From Selaginella moellendorffii (Eukaryota; Streptophyta; Lycopodiopsida; Selaginellales; Selaginellaceae): DNA of 64,000 nt. The stretch covers positions 5,225,876-5,289,875 of the forward strand of contig NW_003314262.1 in the NCBI RefSeq assembly GCF_000143415.4, written 5' to 3'. The notes beneath the pieces are model-generated. The model worked only from the letters and a program-made list of their open reading frames with translations, searched no databases and was not told the origin of the DNA. Numbering within the stretch: the stretch's first letter is position 1; every line of letters begins with the position of its first letter. Shown piece after piece: positions 43,162 through 53,163 of the stretch. The translations under genes and the position numbers were made by a program.

Positions 43162-44186
43162 ATGCGGCACCGGGTGGATCACCGGAAGCTCGGCCGAACG
43201 GCCGAGCATCGATGGGCAATGCTCAGGTACGTGCCTTGTTTTCTCTCGTCGCATCGCGTGACGCGGCTGTGGATTCGATCTCTGCACAGGACGATGGTCT
43301 CGCAGCTGATCGAACACGAGAGAATCGAAACGACCCTAGCGAAGGTAAATTTCTTGGAGAAATGCTAGTGTTTGAGCTTGCTCTTCCAGGCAAAGGAGGT
43401 GAGAAGATTAGCGGACAAGATGATCACGCTCGGGAAAGCGGTGAGTGGAAAGAATGTTTTTTCCTTGTCATTCGAGACTGATTTTTCGAGCAATTCAGGG
43501 AACGCTCTCCGCGATTCGAAGAGCCGGCGCGGTGCTACGCACAGACGAGACCGTCCACAAAGTTTTCTACAAGCTTGCTCCTCGCTATGCGTAAAAGTTT
43601 CTCCAACTCGATCTTTAAGTTTTTTCTCTCTCGCGAAAGCTAACACTAAGATCTTTTTTTCTTCTTTTCCATCTTGTAGAGATCGACATGGTGGCTACAC
43701 AAGAGTCGTCCAAACTCGCCACAGACTAGGAGATAAATCGATGATGGCTTTCTTAGAGTGAGCAATGGTCGATTGTTCTTCCAGAGTGGTATTGATCTGG
43801 CCTTGGTTTCTTCCAGATTTATTGATAGACCCGGAGAACTAAGGCCTCCAAAGCCACCGGCAACTCCACCACCTCCTCGAGAGCCAATTTTGCCGTGGGT
43901 CAAGTCGAAGCTAGCTCGCATAACTCTACCTCCAGGACTCACTCGAGCGCAAAAGCCACCCTGGGAAGGCACTCACCAGATCAAGCGAAAAGTCCGCAGT
44001 AGAAGGCCCACGAAGAAGGACAAGGCCAGGGCCGCCAGGGCCGATGCCGATGCCGCCAGAGCCAAGTTGAACGAAGCCAAAGCTCTAGCCGAAGAAAAAG
44101 ACGAAGCCTCTTCACAAAGTTCTCGAGACGAACAGCCCCAGCCAAAGCCAAGCTCAAGTTCAAGCTCATCGAAAGAGGAACAATAA
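43162..44186 (+). CDS. Ribosomal protein bL17, organellar (mitochondrial) type
   Basis: Large-subunit protein of bacterial type. Exon 1 (43162-43226) gives MRHRVDHRKLGRTAEHRWAMLR, the conserved bL17 start, without an added presequence. Next come TMVSQLIEHERIETTLAK, AKEVRRLADKMITLGKAG, TLSAIRRAGAVLRTDETVHKVFYKLAPRY and DRHGGYTRVVQTRHRLGDKSMMAFLEF. A non-bacterial C-terminal extension of ~110 residues is Pro-rich (PPKPPATPPPPREP), then basic and finally Ser/Lys/Glu-rich (SSSSSSSKEEQ). Mitochondrial rather than chloroplast is inferred from the lack of a plastid transit peptide. Telo-box elements in the promoter fit a ribosomal-protein gene. Confidence 0.9.
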
Positions 44187-44310
44187 GTCGCGTGAAAACA
44201 CCGAGACTCGTAAGTTTTTGGAAAACAGGTACGTTTTTGTCAAGAAGCTCTTCGGGACAAAGAAATTCAAGAACTATAGTTACCAGATAATCGGAAGAGC
44301 TAGCTGAGAC

Positions 44311-45245
44311 TCAGAAGATCCACCGCCTGTTGAAGTAGCCTTCTCTCTTGGCGTTGTAGAAGGCGCAGCATCCAACCGAATAAACCACGATTAGGAACAC
44401 GAGCACCACCAGGTTGACGATGGCGACTTTGTGCCAGTCGCGCTTGATGTTGGCCAGGAGCCCCGCTCGGCAAGAGTTGCAGTCGAAGCAAAGCTCGTTC
44501 TGGTTGTTGCTCCACGTCGAGCAGTCTGGATCTTCGCCGATGAAAACGTTGGACGACGATTCTTCTTCGTCTTCCTCGCTGGAAGAAGAATCGTAGTCGT
44601 ACTGCTGGCTCACGTCCCAGAGTGTCGCGTTCTCGTAGCTGTATCCGCACGATATTGGAGGCTTGCAGCAGCCCGACTGCGAGGAAAAAGGAAAAGTTGC
44701 ATAGGAGAACTCTGGAAAAGAGTAAGTACCTCGAGCGGCGAGAGCGAAGCGTTTTGAAAGGACTCCGAGTCGTGGAACCTGTTCATGCCTCGGCAGACGT
44801 TTGAGTCCTGGAGGCAGCTCTTGATCTTCCTCCAGTTGCTTGTGCTGCTAACTTTGCTTTGCAGCCAGGCCGAGTAGTCTCCCAACCGGTACTCGGAGAA
44901 GCCAGTGCCGGCCACGGCGTGGCTGGCACCGCGGTTGGAGACGAGGAACGTAAACACTGTGAAGAACACGAGCAGAAGGATGAGTAGCAGCATGAGAAAG
45001 AGGTAGATCCACAGCAGCCACGAGACCCTGTAGCAGGAGCCGAGAAATCCCACGAGGGATATCACCAGGATGATAGCACCAATGCTGATGGTTGGCTGCT
45101 GGAGAAAGTGCATGCAGTCCGAGTCCCTGTTCGTGGCCAGCCATATACCGATGACGATGATCGGGATGCTAAGCACCACCGTGACAAAGTTGAGAGTTCC
45201 CATCACCAGATTGCTGAGCTTCATGCTGGAGGATATCTCTGTCAC
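44311..45245 (-). CDS. Tetraspanin
   Basis: Two exons split by an intron at about 44680-44732. The four membrane segments are at residues ~10-30 (GTLNFVTVVLSIPIIVIGIWLA), 50-70 (ISIGAIILVISLVGFLGSC), 75-100 (LLWIYLFLMLLLILLLVFFTVFTF) and near the C-terminus (VAIVNLVVLVFLIVVYSVGCC). The large extracellular loop contains the plant tetraspanin motif GCCKPP (SGCCKPPISCGY). An acidic Ser/Glu/Asp insert (DSSSSEEDEEESSS) lies in that loop. An alternative start is Met 45224 (MKLSNLVM). Tetraspanins organise plasma-membrane microdomains and vesicles. Confidence 0.92.
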
Positions 45246-45421
45246 AGTTCCCGACTCGTCAATACCACCAAATGGAAAGAAAGAAAGAAGTTGCAGGAGA
45301 GTCTACCACCGGCATATATAAATACTAGACTTGCTCGCAGATGGCTTCCTGGCTTCCAGGGAAGGCCAACGGCTTTCCGCGCGGTTTTGTGTAACCACGC
45401 CTATACAATGGTGTCGAAGGT

Positions 45422-47548
45422 TCAGTGCTGGATCAAAGTCGTTTCTTCCTGCCCGGCTTGTGGGGATTGTTTCTCTTCTACTGAGCCAAAGAAGAAGAGA
45501 AGAAATCCCCACAGCCAAAAGGCGGCTGCCAGGAAGTAGATTGAGGTCAGGATCAAAGCGGTCGACCTCCAATTGTGTAGCTTATCCTGTACGTGTAAGG
45601 TTTGCAGTGAGAAAGGCACAGAAAAAATTAGAGCTAACTGACCTCCACTAATCCGACAAGAGGGGAGGAAGGGACGTCCCCAAGAACATGTATTAAGACA
45701 GTCGAAGTTGCCATAGCTAACGCTCGCAGTTCTTGAGGCACACTTTGTAGATTTAACTGATTGACAGGGCCCTGCAAGAACACAAGAGAGTGTTGACATA
45801 GTGAAGAAAGCACGCAAAATACCTGTGTCGCGAAAAGAAATAGCTCTGCCACAGCGAATAAGAAAATAAACAAAACCACGTTTCTCGACGAGAAGGCGAG
45901 CATGCATCCAACTCCTCCAACGATAGTTGATAGCGCAAGGAGCTGCGATCAAACCGGTGCTACGTAAGAAACTGTCAATCGAGTTTGGCTATATACCTTG
46001 AATCCGTTCCGTATGGAAGATCCAATGAAATCGAGTACGGCACCTCCCACAAAAGTACCGATAACTCCACACAGCATGGTAACCCCACCAAAAATTAGAT
46101 CCGCGCTTTTCTGCGAAACCAAAACATCAAAGTCCGAAATGATAAAACAAGCACCAACAAACCATCTGATAGATCGCTTCACCAGCTTTTGGACCCCAGT
46201 ACGAATAGGCGCCTAACACAAAATTGAACGCGATATACCCTGAAAGTAAAAGAATGTACGCATGAGTTGGAAAGTAGGATCCATGGAAAACGGTACCTAG
46301 AACATTGATCATATAAACTTTGTTTTGGAAAAGATCTCTGAAGTCATAAAGGACGCCTTTCAATTTTGAAAGACCAGGTCTTTTAGCTGATCTGCAAGAA
46401 ATAGGACAAGAATTTAGAATGCTAATATAATTGATACCAATGGCTCACCGTTCACTATTCTCCACCGTGGACTGCTCCTCGTCTATTAATGTATACAAAT
46501 CTAAACGCGAAGTTGAGCACAAAAGTCGACAAGGCACGCACGTACCGTCATTAGAGTTCGACATAAGATTGATAGGAGCGGAAACAAATCCAAACACCGC
46601 AAAGGGGAGCATGATCAAAGCCTCCAGGAAAAAGGCTGCCCTCCAATGCAACAAGGATCCAACCTGAAAGTACTGTAAGAACATGTTCCTATACGAGACT
46701 CCAGGACAACATACCACACCCCCAAACACGTAGCCCAATGCCACTCCAACCGGTATGCACATGTAAAAGTACGAAAGCCATCTACTTTTCTGCATCAACC
46801 GGTGCTTAGAAACAACATCACAAAACTTATAAATCTTACTTGTTCGGGGGGAGCATAATCGTCAATGAATGGAGCTGCGAGGCTGACGAACGAAGCTTCT
46901 CCCACTCCAACAAGCCTGCATTGAGCCAGCAAGAGTGGTCAGCCAAGCAGGACCGAAATAGCGAATTACTTACAGTCTAAAAGATGCGATCGACCAAAAT
47001 CCCACAGAGAAACCGCAACCAGCAGTGGCAAACGTCCAGACCGAAAGGCCAACTCCGATTAGCCGGAAAGGATTGCAGCTGCAACTCAATAACCAGTAAG
47101 TTCGAGAGAAAAGAAAGAAAAGGAAATCTATCACGAAAACTTACCTTTTCGTTAGCTCGGCGAAAATCGGAGACGCGACCAGGAGTCCTCCCATGAAAGC
47201 CGACGACAAAACACCATCTTGGAAATTCGAGAGCTTAAACTCACCCCTGAAAAGAGGCTCAAACGCATGAGAAAACTCCAACGAGGAACTCGTGTTCCTT
47301 TGCTTCTCACGTACTGTATCCCAGATCCATGCGAGCAAGCCTCGTTTGCGCGGCAAGTATAGTTCCCAGGAGCGCCATTCACGCCATTGCTCGCGATCAC
47401 GCCGCGGTCAACGTAGTTGAGGAGATTGATGACACAGAAGAGAACGAGCAACCTGGAAGGTAGAAATTTCGCAATCGCAATCGCGCAATGGGTAATCTCA
47501 CCTCATTGGAGTGAACCATTGGGGCTGCTGCTGCGCTTCTATCGCCAT
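45422..47548 (-). CDS. Spinster-like major facilitator (probable sphingolipid transporter)
   Basis: About twelve short exons. Start Met at 47546-47548 gives MAIEAQQQPQWFTPM, then LLVLFCVINLLNYVDRGVIASNG, GEFKLSNFQDGVLSSAFMGG, VGVGEASFVSLAAPFIDDYAP (the GxGEA motif of Spinster proteins), SRWLSYFYMCIPVGVALGYVFGG, YIAFNFVLGAYSYWGPKAGE and GPVNQLNLQSVPQELRALAMA, ending EEKQSPQAGQEETTLIQH with the stop at 45422. It has twelve membrane segments and belongs to the MFS. Animal Spinster carries sphingosine-1-phosphate or lysolipids; the substrate in plants is inferred from similarity. A very short divergent promoter is shared with the KHE1-type gene. Confidence 0.92.
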
Positions 47549-47631
47549 CGCCAGAGCTCTAGCTCTCTCCTCTCAAATAATAAGAGATAGATTTGCCCTA
47601 ACCCTAGAACAGAGCTTTAAGGGGCAGGGAA
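47549..47631. promoter_or_regulatory. 83-bp bidirectional promoter
   Basis: Only 83 bases separate the two start codons. A telo-box-like AACCCTAG lies at about 47599-47606. No clear TATA box is seen. Confidence 0.55.
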
Positions 47632-48971
47632 ATGCTGAAAGTGGTCGCCTTTCCTCTGCGGCTTGGGCGGCGATGGGCATTCCAGGTTCTTCCCTCTCCG
47701 ATCGTCCAAGAATCTGGCGGCATCCCTGCCGGATCCAGCACCTGGGACACGGTGCGCGAGCTCGGCGATCGCATCATCGCCACGCCCCGGCTCTCGGATC
47801 GCATTGACATCTTTGTGCGCTTCGCGGAGGACCAGGTAGGGTCTCGATTCTCCTCGCATTTTGGCTAGAATTTGCGGCCTCCATTCCGGCAGATGCAAAG
47901 GAAGTGGCAGGATCTCGCGGCGGCGCGCCCTGGAACCATCCGGAGCAAAATCCACAGGTGCTTCTTCCCGAGAGAGCTCGTTTGATTCTTTTTCTTGTAA
48001 GCTTGATGGATTGTCACTTGTCACAGGCGTGGATGGTGCTGATGGTTGCGTTTACCTCTCTATCTACAGACAAGGAATGAAGCTCCTGGCGAAGCTCGAG
48101 CCCTCGGAGCAATTTTTCAAGGCGATTCCTCCGGATGCTACCAAGATCAACATCATCCATCCTTCGAGGTACGCATTGCTCGCGTGAAGAAAAGTATGGA
48201 TGGACAATATAAATAGAAGTTTTTCTTTCTTTGAAAGTTTTCTTTCTTCGAGAGTTTTTCCTTCTTTTTCTTTCTTCGAGGCTTGTTTCTAAGATGGAAT
48301 TGTGATGTTTCAGCTTGAATTCACGTCTTGCGAGGCGCAGGCTGCGACATCTAGCTATAAGGTCTGTGCTTTTCCATGTCCGAGAGAATTGTTTTTGACA
48401 CTTTGGAGATGCAGTGGGACTGCTTTTCACAGGAGACTGCTCTATGGTTCGCTCGCGTTGCTTCCTTTCTCTTCGCTCTTCGCGGTTAGCTTTCCTATAA
48501 TCTTTTTCCAGAGTTTCTTGTTTCTAAAGCGTGAGTTCTGTGGATAGATTGTACCCTTCCCAAACGTTGTCATACTCTGGAACTTCTTCCGAGTCCATGC
48601 TCACTGGCGAGCTCTTCAAGTAAGTTTTTTGCGCGTTAAACAGCAAAGCAATTGACATTTTCTACAGGGTAGCAGAAGGCTGCAAGCTCTGGTGACCGAG
48701 GAGGAGAAGGCATCGCAGAAAAAAACCAATGCTTGGGTTAGTTCTTCCTCTTCGTTTCATCTGGGTTTTGATTCAAGTTTGTTCGTGGCTCCAGGAATTT
48801 ACACCCTCCGAGAAGCTCGAGAAACTCGTAGATCGTGCCAATTCATCGAGCGCCGAGGCCCTGAGCAACGAGAAGATCGAAGCGATTTGCAAGGAATTTT
48901 GTCTGGAGACCACGGACGTGACGAAATGGAGGGATCACACAAGCAAAATGCTCAAGCTCGCGTGGGTCTAG
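47632..48971 (+). CDS. Mitochondrial K+/H+ exchange-related protein (Mit_KHE1 family)
   Basis: About eight exons. Exon 1 gives MLKVVAFPLRLGRRWAF, an Arg-rich start like a presequence, and runs to RFAEDQ; exon 2 is MQRKWQDLAAARPGTIRSKIH. Exon 3 starts after the acceptor near 48071 (RQGMKLLAKLEPSEQFFKAIPPD). Then SLNSRLARRRLRHLAI, GTAFHRRLLYGSLALLPFSSLFA, IVPFPNVVILWNFFRVHAHWRALQ and GSRRLQALVTEEEKA follow, ending KWRDHTSKMLKLAWV with TAG 48969-48971. The block FHRR...LALLP...PNxxxxWxxFRxxxHWRALxG is typical of the KHE1-related family, proteins linked to mitochondrial potassium balance. Membrane segments are weak to moderate. The direct transport role is not proven for the family. Confidence 0.8.
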
Positions 48972-49392
48972 AAAGAAAATTTTTGCGGACGTAGCAGCCA
49001 TGTCACTAGCGTTTGGCCACGCTGGATTTTGAGGTGGCAGTTTCAATACGGCCTGAAATGAGATAGCAAAGTTGGTTGGTTGCGTTGCGAATGGGGAATG
49101 GTTTTCTAGGGTAGGGTTTTGCGCCACGGATGGATGGCAATGCCCGGCGCCAGGCGAGAGAAGATGATCGCGCGATGATCGTCGCGCGGACGAGGCGCTG
49201 TTTTGTGAGATTCTTCCCGCATTTTCGTTCTTGCTCTGGCAGATTCTCTTGACGGGTTTCTTGGCAGTGACGTTGTTCTTGGAGAAGATTTCTTGCCTGG
49301 AAGAAGGGGCACGAGATTTCGTAGGATATTGGTGAGATTTCTCTGTTGCTTTGGCCTTGAGCTACATTGGAAGCGTTCTTTCCTTTGCAGCA
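48972..49392. promoter_or_regulatory. Intergenic/promoter region of the NME7-like gene
   Basis: About 420 bases between two head-to-tail genes, probably including a leader intron ending in TTTGCAG just before the NME7-like start at 49393. No other gene is seen. Confidence 0.45.
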
Positions 49393-51049
49393 ATGGCGGA
49401 AGGAGCACGCTATTGCTTCATTGTGAGATGGCTCGATCCGACGAGTGCTCTGATTTGGAAGTACCAGTTTTTCTACAACACCGCGGATTCTTCCATTGAA
49501 ATGGTGGGCATGGATGTGTTCACGCTTTTCTTTCTCTTGACATCTTCTTGTTGTCCAGTATGATATTAAGAACCAAAAGATTTTTCTCAAGCGAGTTAGC
49601 CATCCGGAGATCCGGTTGGAGCATTTGTATATCGGTGGTACTTTTGTCTTGTATTCTAGGCAGCTTGTAGTCGAGGATTATGGTGACGATTTTACTCGCA
49701 AGGAGCTCTCAAATCTGCAAGAAACGTATGCTATTTCCTTTGTTTTTTTATTCATTCTTGTGCACTTCTGGCTAATGTTTCATCCGTGCAGGACCATAGC
49801 CGTGATAAAGCCTGATGCAATCGACAATGTGGGAAAGATTATAGACATAATATACAGCAATGGATTCCTTGTAAAGCAAATGAGGATGTGTAAGTTATCA
49901 TCCCAGCAAGCGGCCCAGTTCTATAAAGCACACGCTGGGAAACATTTTTTCGGGTAAGATCTTTCTTCTACAACATCTACAAACATTTCATTTTTGTGTC
50001 TTTCTCTTTCTTTTCAGTCACATTACAAGCCACATGTCAAGTGGCCCTTGTGTTGCTCTGGAGCTTGTCGCGGAGGACGCAATCAGTAAATGGAGGCTTC
50101 TTCTTGGTGAGATGGCTGTGTTCGTTACAAGTGTCTGTGAGGAACGTAAAGCTTATTCTAAAGCCGGGTTTTCAATAGACAGGTCCTACAGACAGCGTTG
50201 AAGCAAAGGTAAAAGCTCCCAGTTCTATCCGTGCGGAGTTTGGCAGCGACGAGACTAGAAACGCGTGCCATGGATCTGATTCTCCTTGTGCAGCAAAGCA
50301 GGTGTGAGCCTCGACTGAACTCCAGCATTGCTGATCAGTGTTTGTGGCCTTTCAGGAGTCAGACTTCTTTTTCAAGGACAAAAACTTGGGATTTTGCGCA
50401 AAGCTGAAACATTGTACCTTATGCTTGATCAAGCCTCACGCTGTTTTTGACGGTAATCGACTCTTATCTCGATTCACAAAAGCTAACCTTGACTCTGGGA
50501 CTACAGGCTTTGCTGGAATCATCATCGACGCTATTCTCAAGAGATTCGTCATCACAGCCATGGAACTCGTCACATTTGGCCGTCCTAGCGCCTTGGAGTT
50601 TTACGAGCTCTACAACGGTGTTTGCTCCGACTATCATGTAAGCATTCTTCCCTTCGACTTAATGACGAGTGCGTTCTTTGCATGCAGGCAATGGCACAGG
50701 AGCTGTCTGTAGGTCCCTTCATTGCAATGGAAATATGTTACGAAAGCGGTGATGACAACCCCGTGAACGATTTTCGAGACTTTTGTGGGCCTCCTGATGC
50801 GGCAATGTGTAAGGCTTTAAGACCGAGTACGCTCCGAGCGCAGTATGGTATTAACAAGGTAAGTAAAACGATCTTACAATGCGATCTTCTCGGTTTCCTG
50901 GCTAACTTGTTCTTATCAACCAGGTGAAAAACGCTATACACTGCACAGATCTTCCAGAGGACGGAGTCACAGAGTGCACGTACGTGTTCACGCACAAGTT
51001 CAATCCCACACAGGAAGCAACCGTGTACAAGAACCACAACCTGAGATAA
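49393..51049 (+). CDS. NME7: NME7-like nucleoside diphosphate kinase (DM10 + two NDK domains)
   Basis: About nine exons. The DM10 domain comes first (MAEGARYCFIVRWLDPTSALIWKY; NQKIFLKRVSHPEIRLEHLYIG; VLYSRQLVVEDYGDDFT), as in NME7. NDK domain 1: TIAVIKPDAIDNVGKIID, GPCVALELVAEDAISKWRLLLGPT, NACHGSDS with the catalytic His. NDK domain 2: CLIKPHAVFDGFAGIIIDAIL, FYELYNGVCSDYH, GPFIAMEI, FRDFCGPPDA, NAIHCTDLPEDG with its His, then KFNPTQEATVYKN as a tail. The stop is TAA at 51047-51049. NME7 is a doublet/gamma-tubulin-associated protein of cilia in animals. Its presence fits a plant with motile sperm. Upstream Met 49351 is in frame but less likely. Confidence 0.9.
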
Positions 51050-51066
51050 GTAGAGTTAAGAGTCTT

Positions 51067-52821
51067 CTAACACGAAGCTAGATAGTTTGAAGACGGTCTT
51101 GGAATTCTCGTAGGGGGCGGGATGGCTTCGCCGTAGAACCATCCGTCTATGGAGTAAATATTTGCAAGCAAATCGTAAGCTGATGTTTTCAGTGGATCTA
51201 ACTTAAGTACAGATCGAGCAGCGCTTGCTCCTCGCTGGAGATCGCTGTAACTTCGGCAGGCTCCCAGGAAGCACGTCCACTCCAGAGCTTCCGGGACGAA
51301 AGGCATGTTTGCTATGAGATCTCTTGCGTAGCTCAAGTGGCCGGATCGTCCCAGGAGATCGATCACGCAGCAGTAGTGCTGCTTCGTCGGCTCCAGCTTG
51401 AAATCGAGCTGCATGGACACGAAGCTCGCGATTCCATCGCGGACTTTCCCGGCGTGGCTGCAAGAGATGAGTCCTGAGATGAAAGTTACATCGTCTGGAG
51501 CTTCGACTAGCTTCACAAACTTGAAAATTTCGAGAGCTTCCAAGGCATGACCGGTCTGGGCATGCGCTCCCAGGATCGAGTTCCAAGAGAGTATGGACTT
51601 CTCGGGCATTTGCTCGAAGAATTTTCTAACCAACGGGACATTCCCAGCCAGAGAATATGCCGAGAGAAGGATGTTCCATGATACGAGATTTCTTCGCGGC
51701 ATTGAGTGGAACACCTCCATTGCATGCTCAAGATGCCCGTTCTGGGAATATCCCGTGAGAAGAGAGTTCCACGAGACGATGCTGTGATGGGGCATCCTAT
51801 CGAATATACGCTTTGCTTCGCTTATGTAACCACTAGCGGCATATGCCGCCAACATTGTTGTCCAGGAAAACACGTCAGCGGCATCTTGGAATCTCTCGAA
51901 CAAGACACTGGCATTTTCCAGATGCCCACCTTGGGTATATCCCAAAAGCATCGCGTTGAAAGATACGTTGTTTTGCTCTGGCATCTCGTCAAAGACGCGT
52001 TTCGAGTTCTCTAGATTCCCGCAACGGGAATATGCCCCCACCATGGCATTCCACGCCACAGAATCCCTCTCGGGCATCTTTTCAAACAGTGCCTTAGCCC
52101 CAAGGATATGCCCTGCTTGGGCATAGGCTGCGAGCATCGTTGTCCACGAGACTAGATTCCGTTGAGGCATCCGCCAGAATATCCCCGCGGCACTCTCCAC
52201 GTTGGCATTTTGGGCGTGCGCATCCAGAAGTGCATTCCACGCCACTATGTCGTGCTGAGGCATATTCGCAAAAAAGTGCTGTAATTGGAGCATTTGCCCA
52301 GTGTGGGCAAATGCAGTGATTAGGGCTGTCCACGAAGCAAGCGTCCAGTAGGGCATTGCAAAGAACAGACGCTCGGCAGCTTCACATCGACTAGATCTAG
52401 CGTAGAAAGATAGCACCAAATTTAAAGAAACTAGATTCGGAGCTTCGATTTCTCGCGCGATCGCCATCGCCCTCTCCAAATCCCCAATCTGGGCATAAGC
52501 AGCTAGCATCGTATTGCACGCAACCGCGCTTCGCAGTGGGATCCGATCGAAGAGGGCCTGGGCTTCATCGAGGTCGCCGGCGCGGGCGTAGATCGAGATC
52601 ATGATCGCCCACGAGTAGATATTGTTTTGGAGCGCTTGATCATCGAAGACCTTGCGGGCATCTGCTACGCTGCCGCATCGGGCATACATTTGGATTAGGC
52701 TATTGCGCAGCAGCACCGAATCGCACTGCCAGGATGGAATCTGGGCGTGGAGCTGGATCGCCACCGACAGAGCCTGGCATGTCTGGATTTGCTCGAGGCA
52801 AGTGTTCATGGAGCCATTCAA
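51067..52821 (-). CDS. Pentatricopeptide repeat (PPR) protein, PLS class
   Basis: Single exon, 584 residues. About 13-14 PPR units of ~31-35 residues are visible, with recurrent blocks such as NSLIQMYARCGSVADARKVFD, SWTTMLAAYAQAGHILGAKALF and SWNSLLTGYSQNGHLEHAMEVF. The end holds an E-like domain (EALEWTCFLGACRSYSDLQRGA...LDPLKTSAYDLLANIYS) and then diverges after about six residues, without the E+/DYW part. PLS proteins act in organellar RNA editing, which is very extensive in lycophytes. A presequence is not clear. It is divergent from the next gene over 342 bases. Confidence 0.93.
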   Translation of the reverse strand: MNGSMNTCLEQIQTCQALSVAIQLHAQIPSWQCDSVLLRNSLIQMYARCGSVADARKVFDDQALQNNIYSWAIMISIYARAGDLDEAQALFDRIPLRSAVACNTMLAAYAQIGDLERAMAIAREIEAPNLVSLNLVLSFYARSSRCEAAERLFFAMPYWTLASWTALITAFAHTGQMLQLQHFFANMPQHDIVAWNALLDAHAQNANVESAAGIFWRMPQRNLVSWTTMLAAYAQAGHILGAKALFEKMPERDSVAWNAMVGAYSRCGNLENSKRVFDEMPEQNNVSFNAMLLGYTQGGHLENASVLFERFQDAADVFSWTTMLAAYAASGYISEAKRIFDRMPHHSIVSWNSLLTGYSQNGHLEHAMEVFHSMPRRNLVSWNILLSAYSLAGNVPLVRKFFEQMPEKSILSWNSILGAHAQTGHALEALEIFKFVKLVEAPDDVTFISGLISCSHAGKVRDGIASFVSMQLDFKLEPTKQHYCCVIDLLGRSGHLSYARDLIANMPFVPEALEWTCFLGACRSYSDLQRGASAARSVLKLDPLKTSAYDLLANIYSIDGWFYGEAIPPPTRIPRPSSNYLASC

Positions 52822-53163
52822 TGCCTAGAGGTCAAGCGCTCGATTCCCGGGACAACCAGCGAGAGCGAGACACGTACACGTACACACGCCTACGCCCTAC
52901 GTTCGAATCCGGGCCACTTCGTCTAGGCTATGGCTATGGCTACCGCCAAGCATTGGGGTCCTCCTGGCGCGCTCGCGGCCGCGATGGATCTCTTCACCAA
53001 ATCCTAACGACGCTCCTCCGGGACGATCCCACTGCTCCGCCAATTCGAGGCAAGTTCTTCCAGATCTCTCACCAGGAGAAAGAGGGCTTTGTCCCACGAG
53101 GAAATGTTGCTAGAAATCTGAGAGATTTCGTCATAGCAGCCGAGAAGAAAGAGAGAGAGAGCC

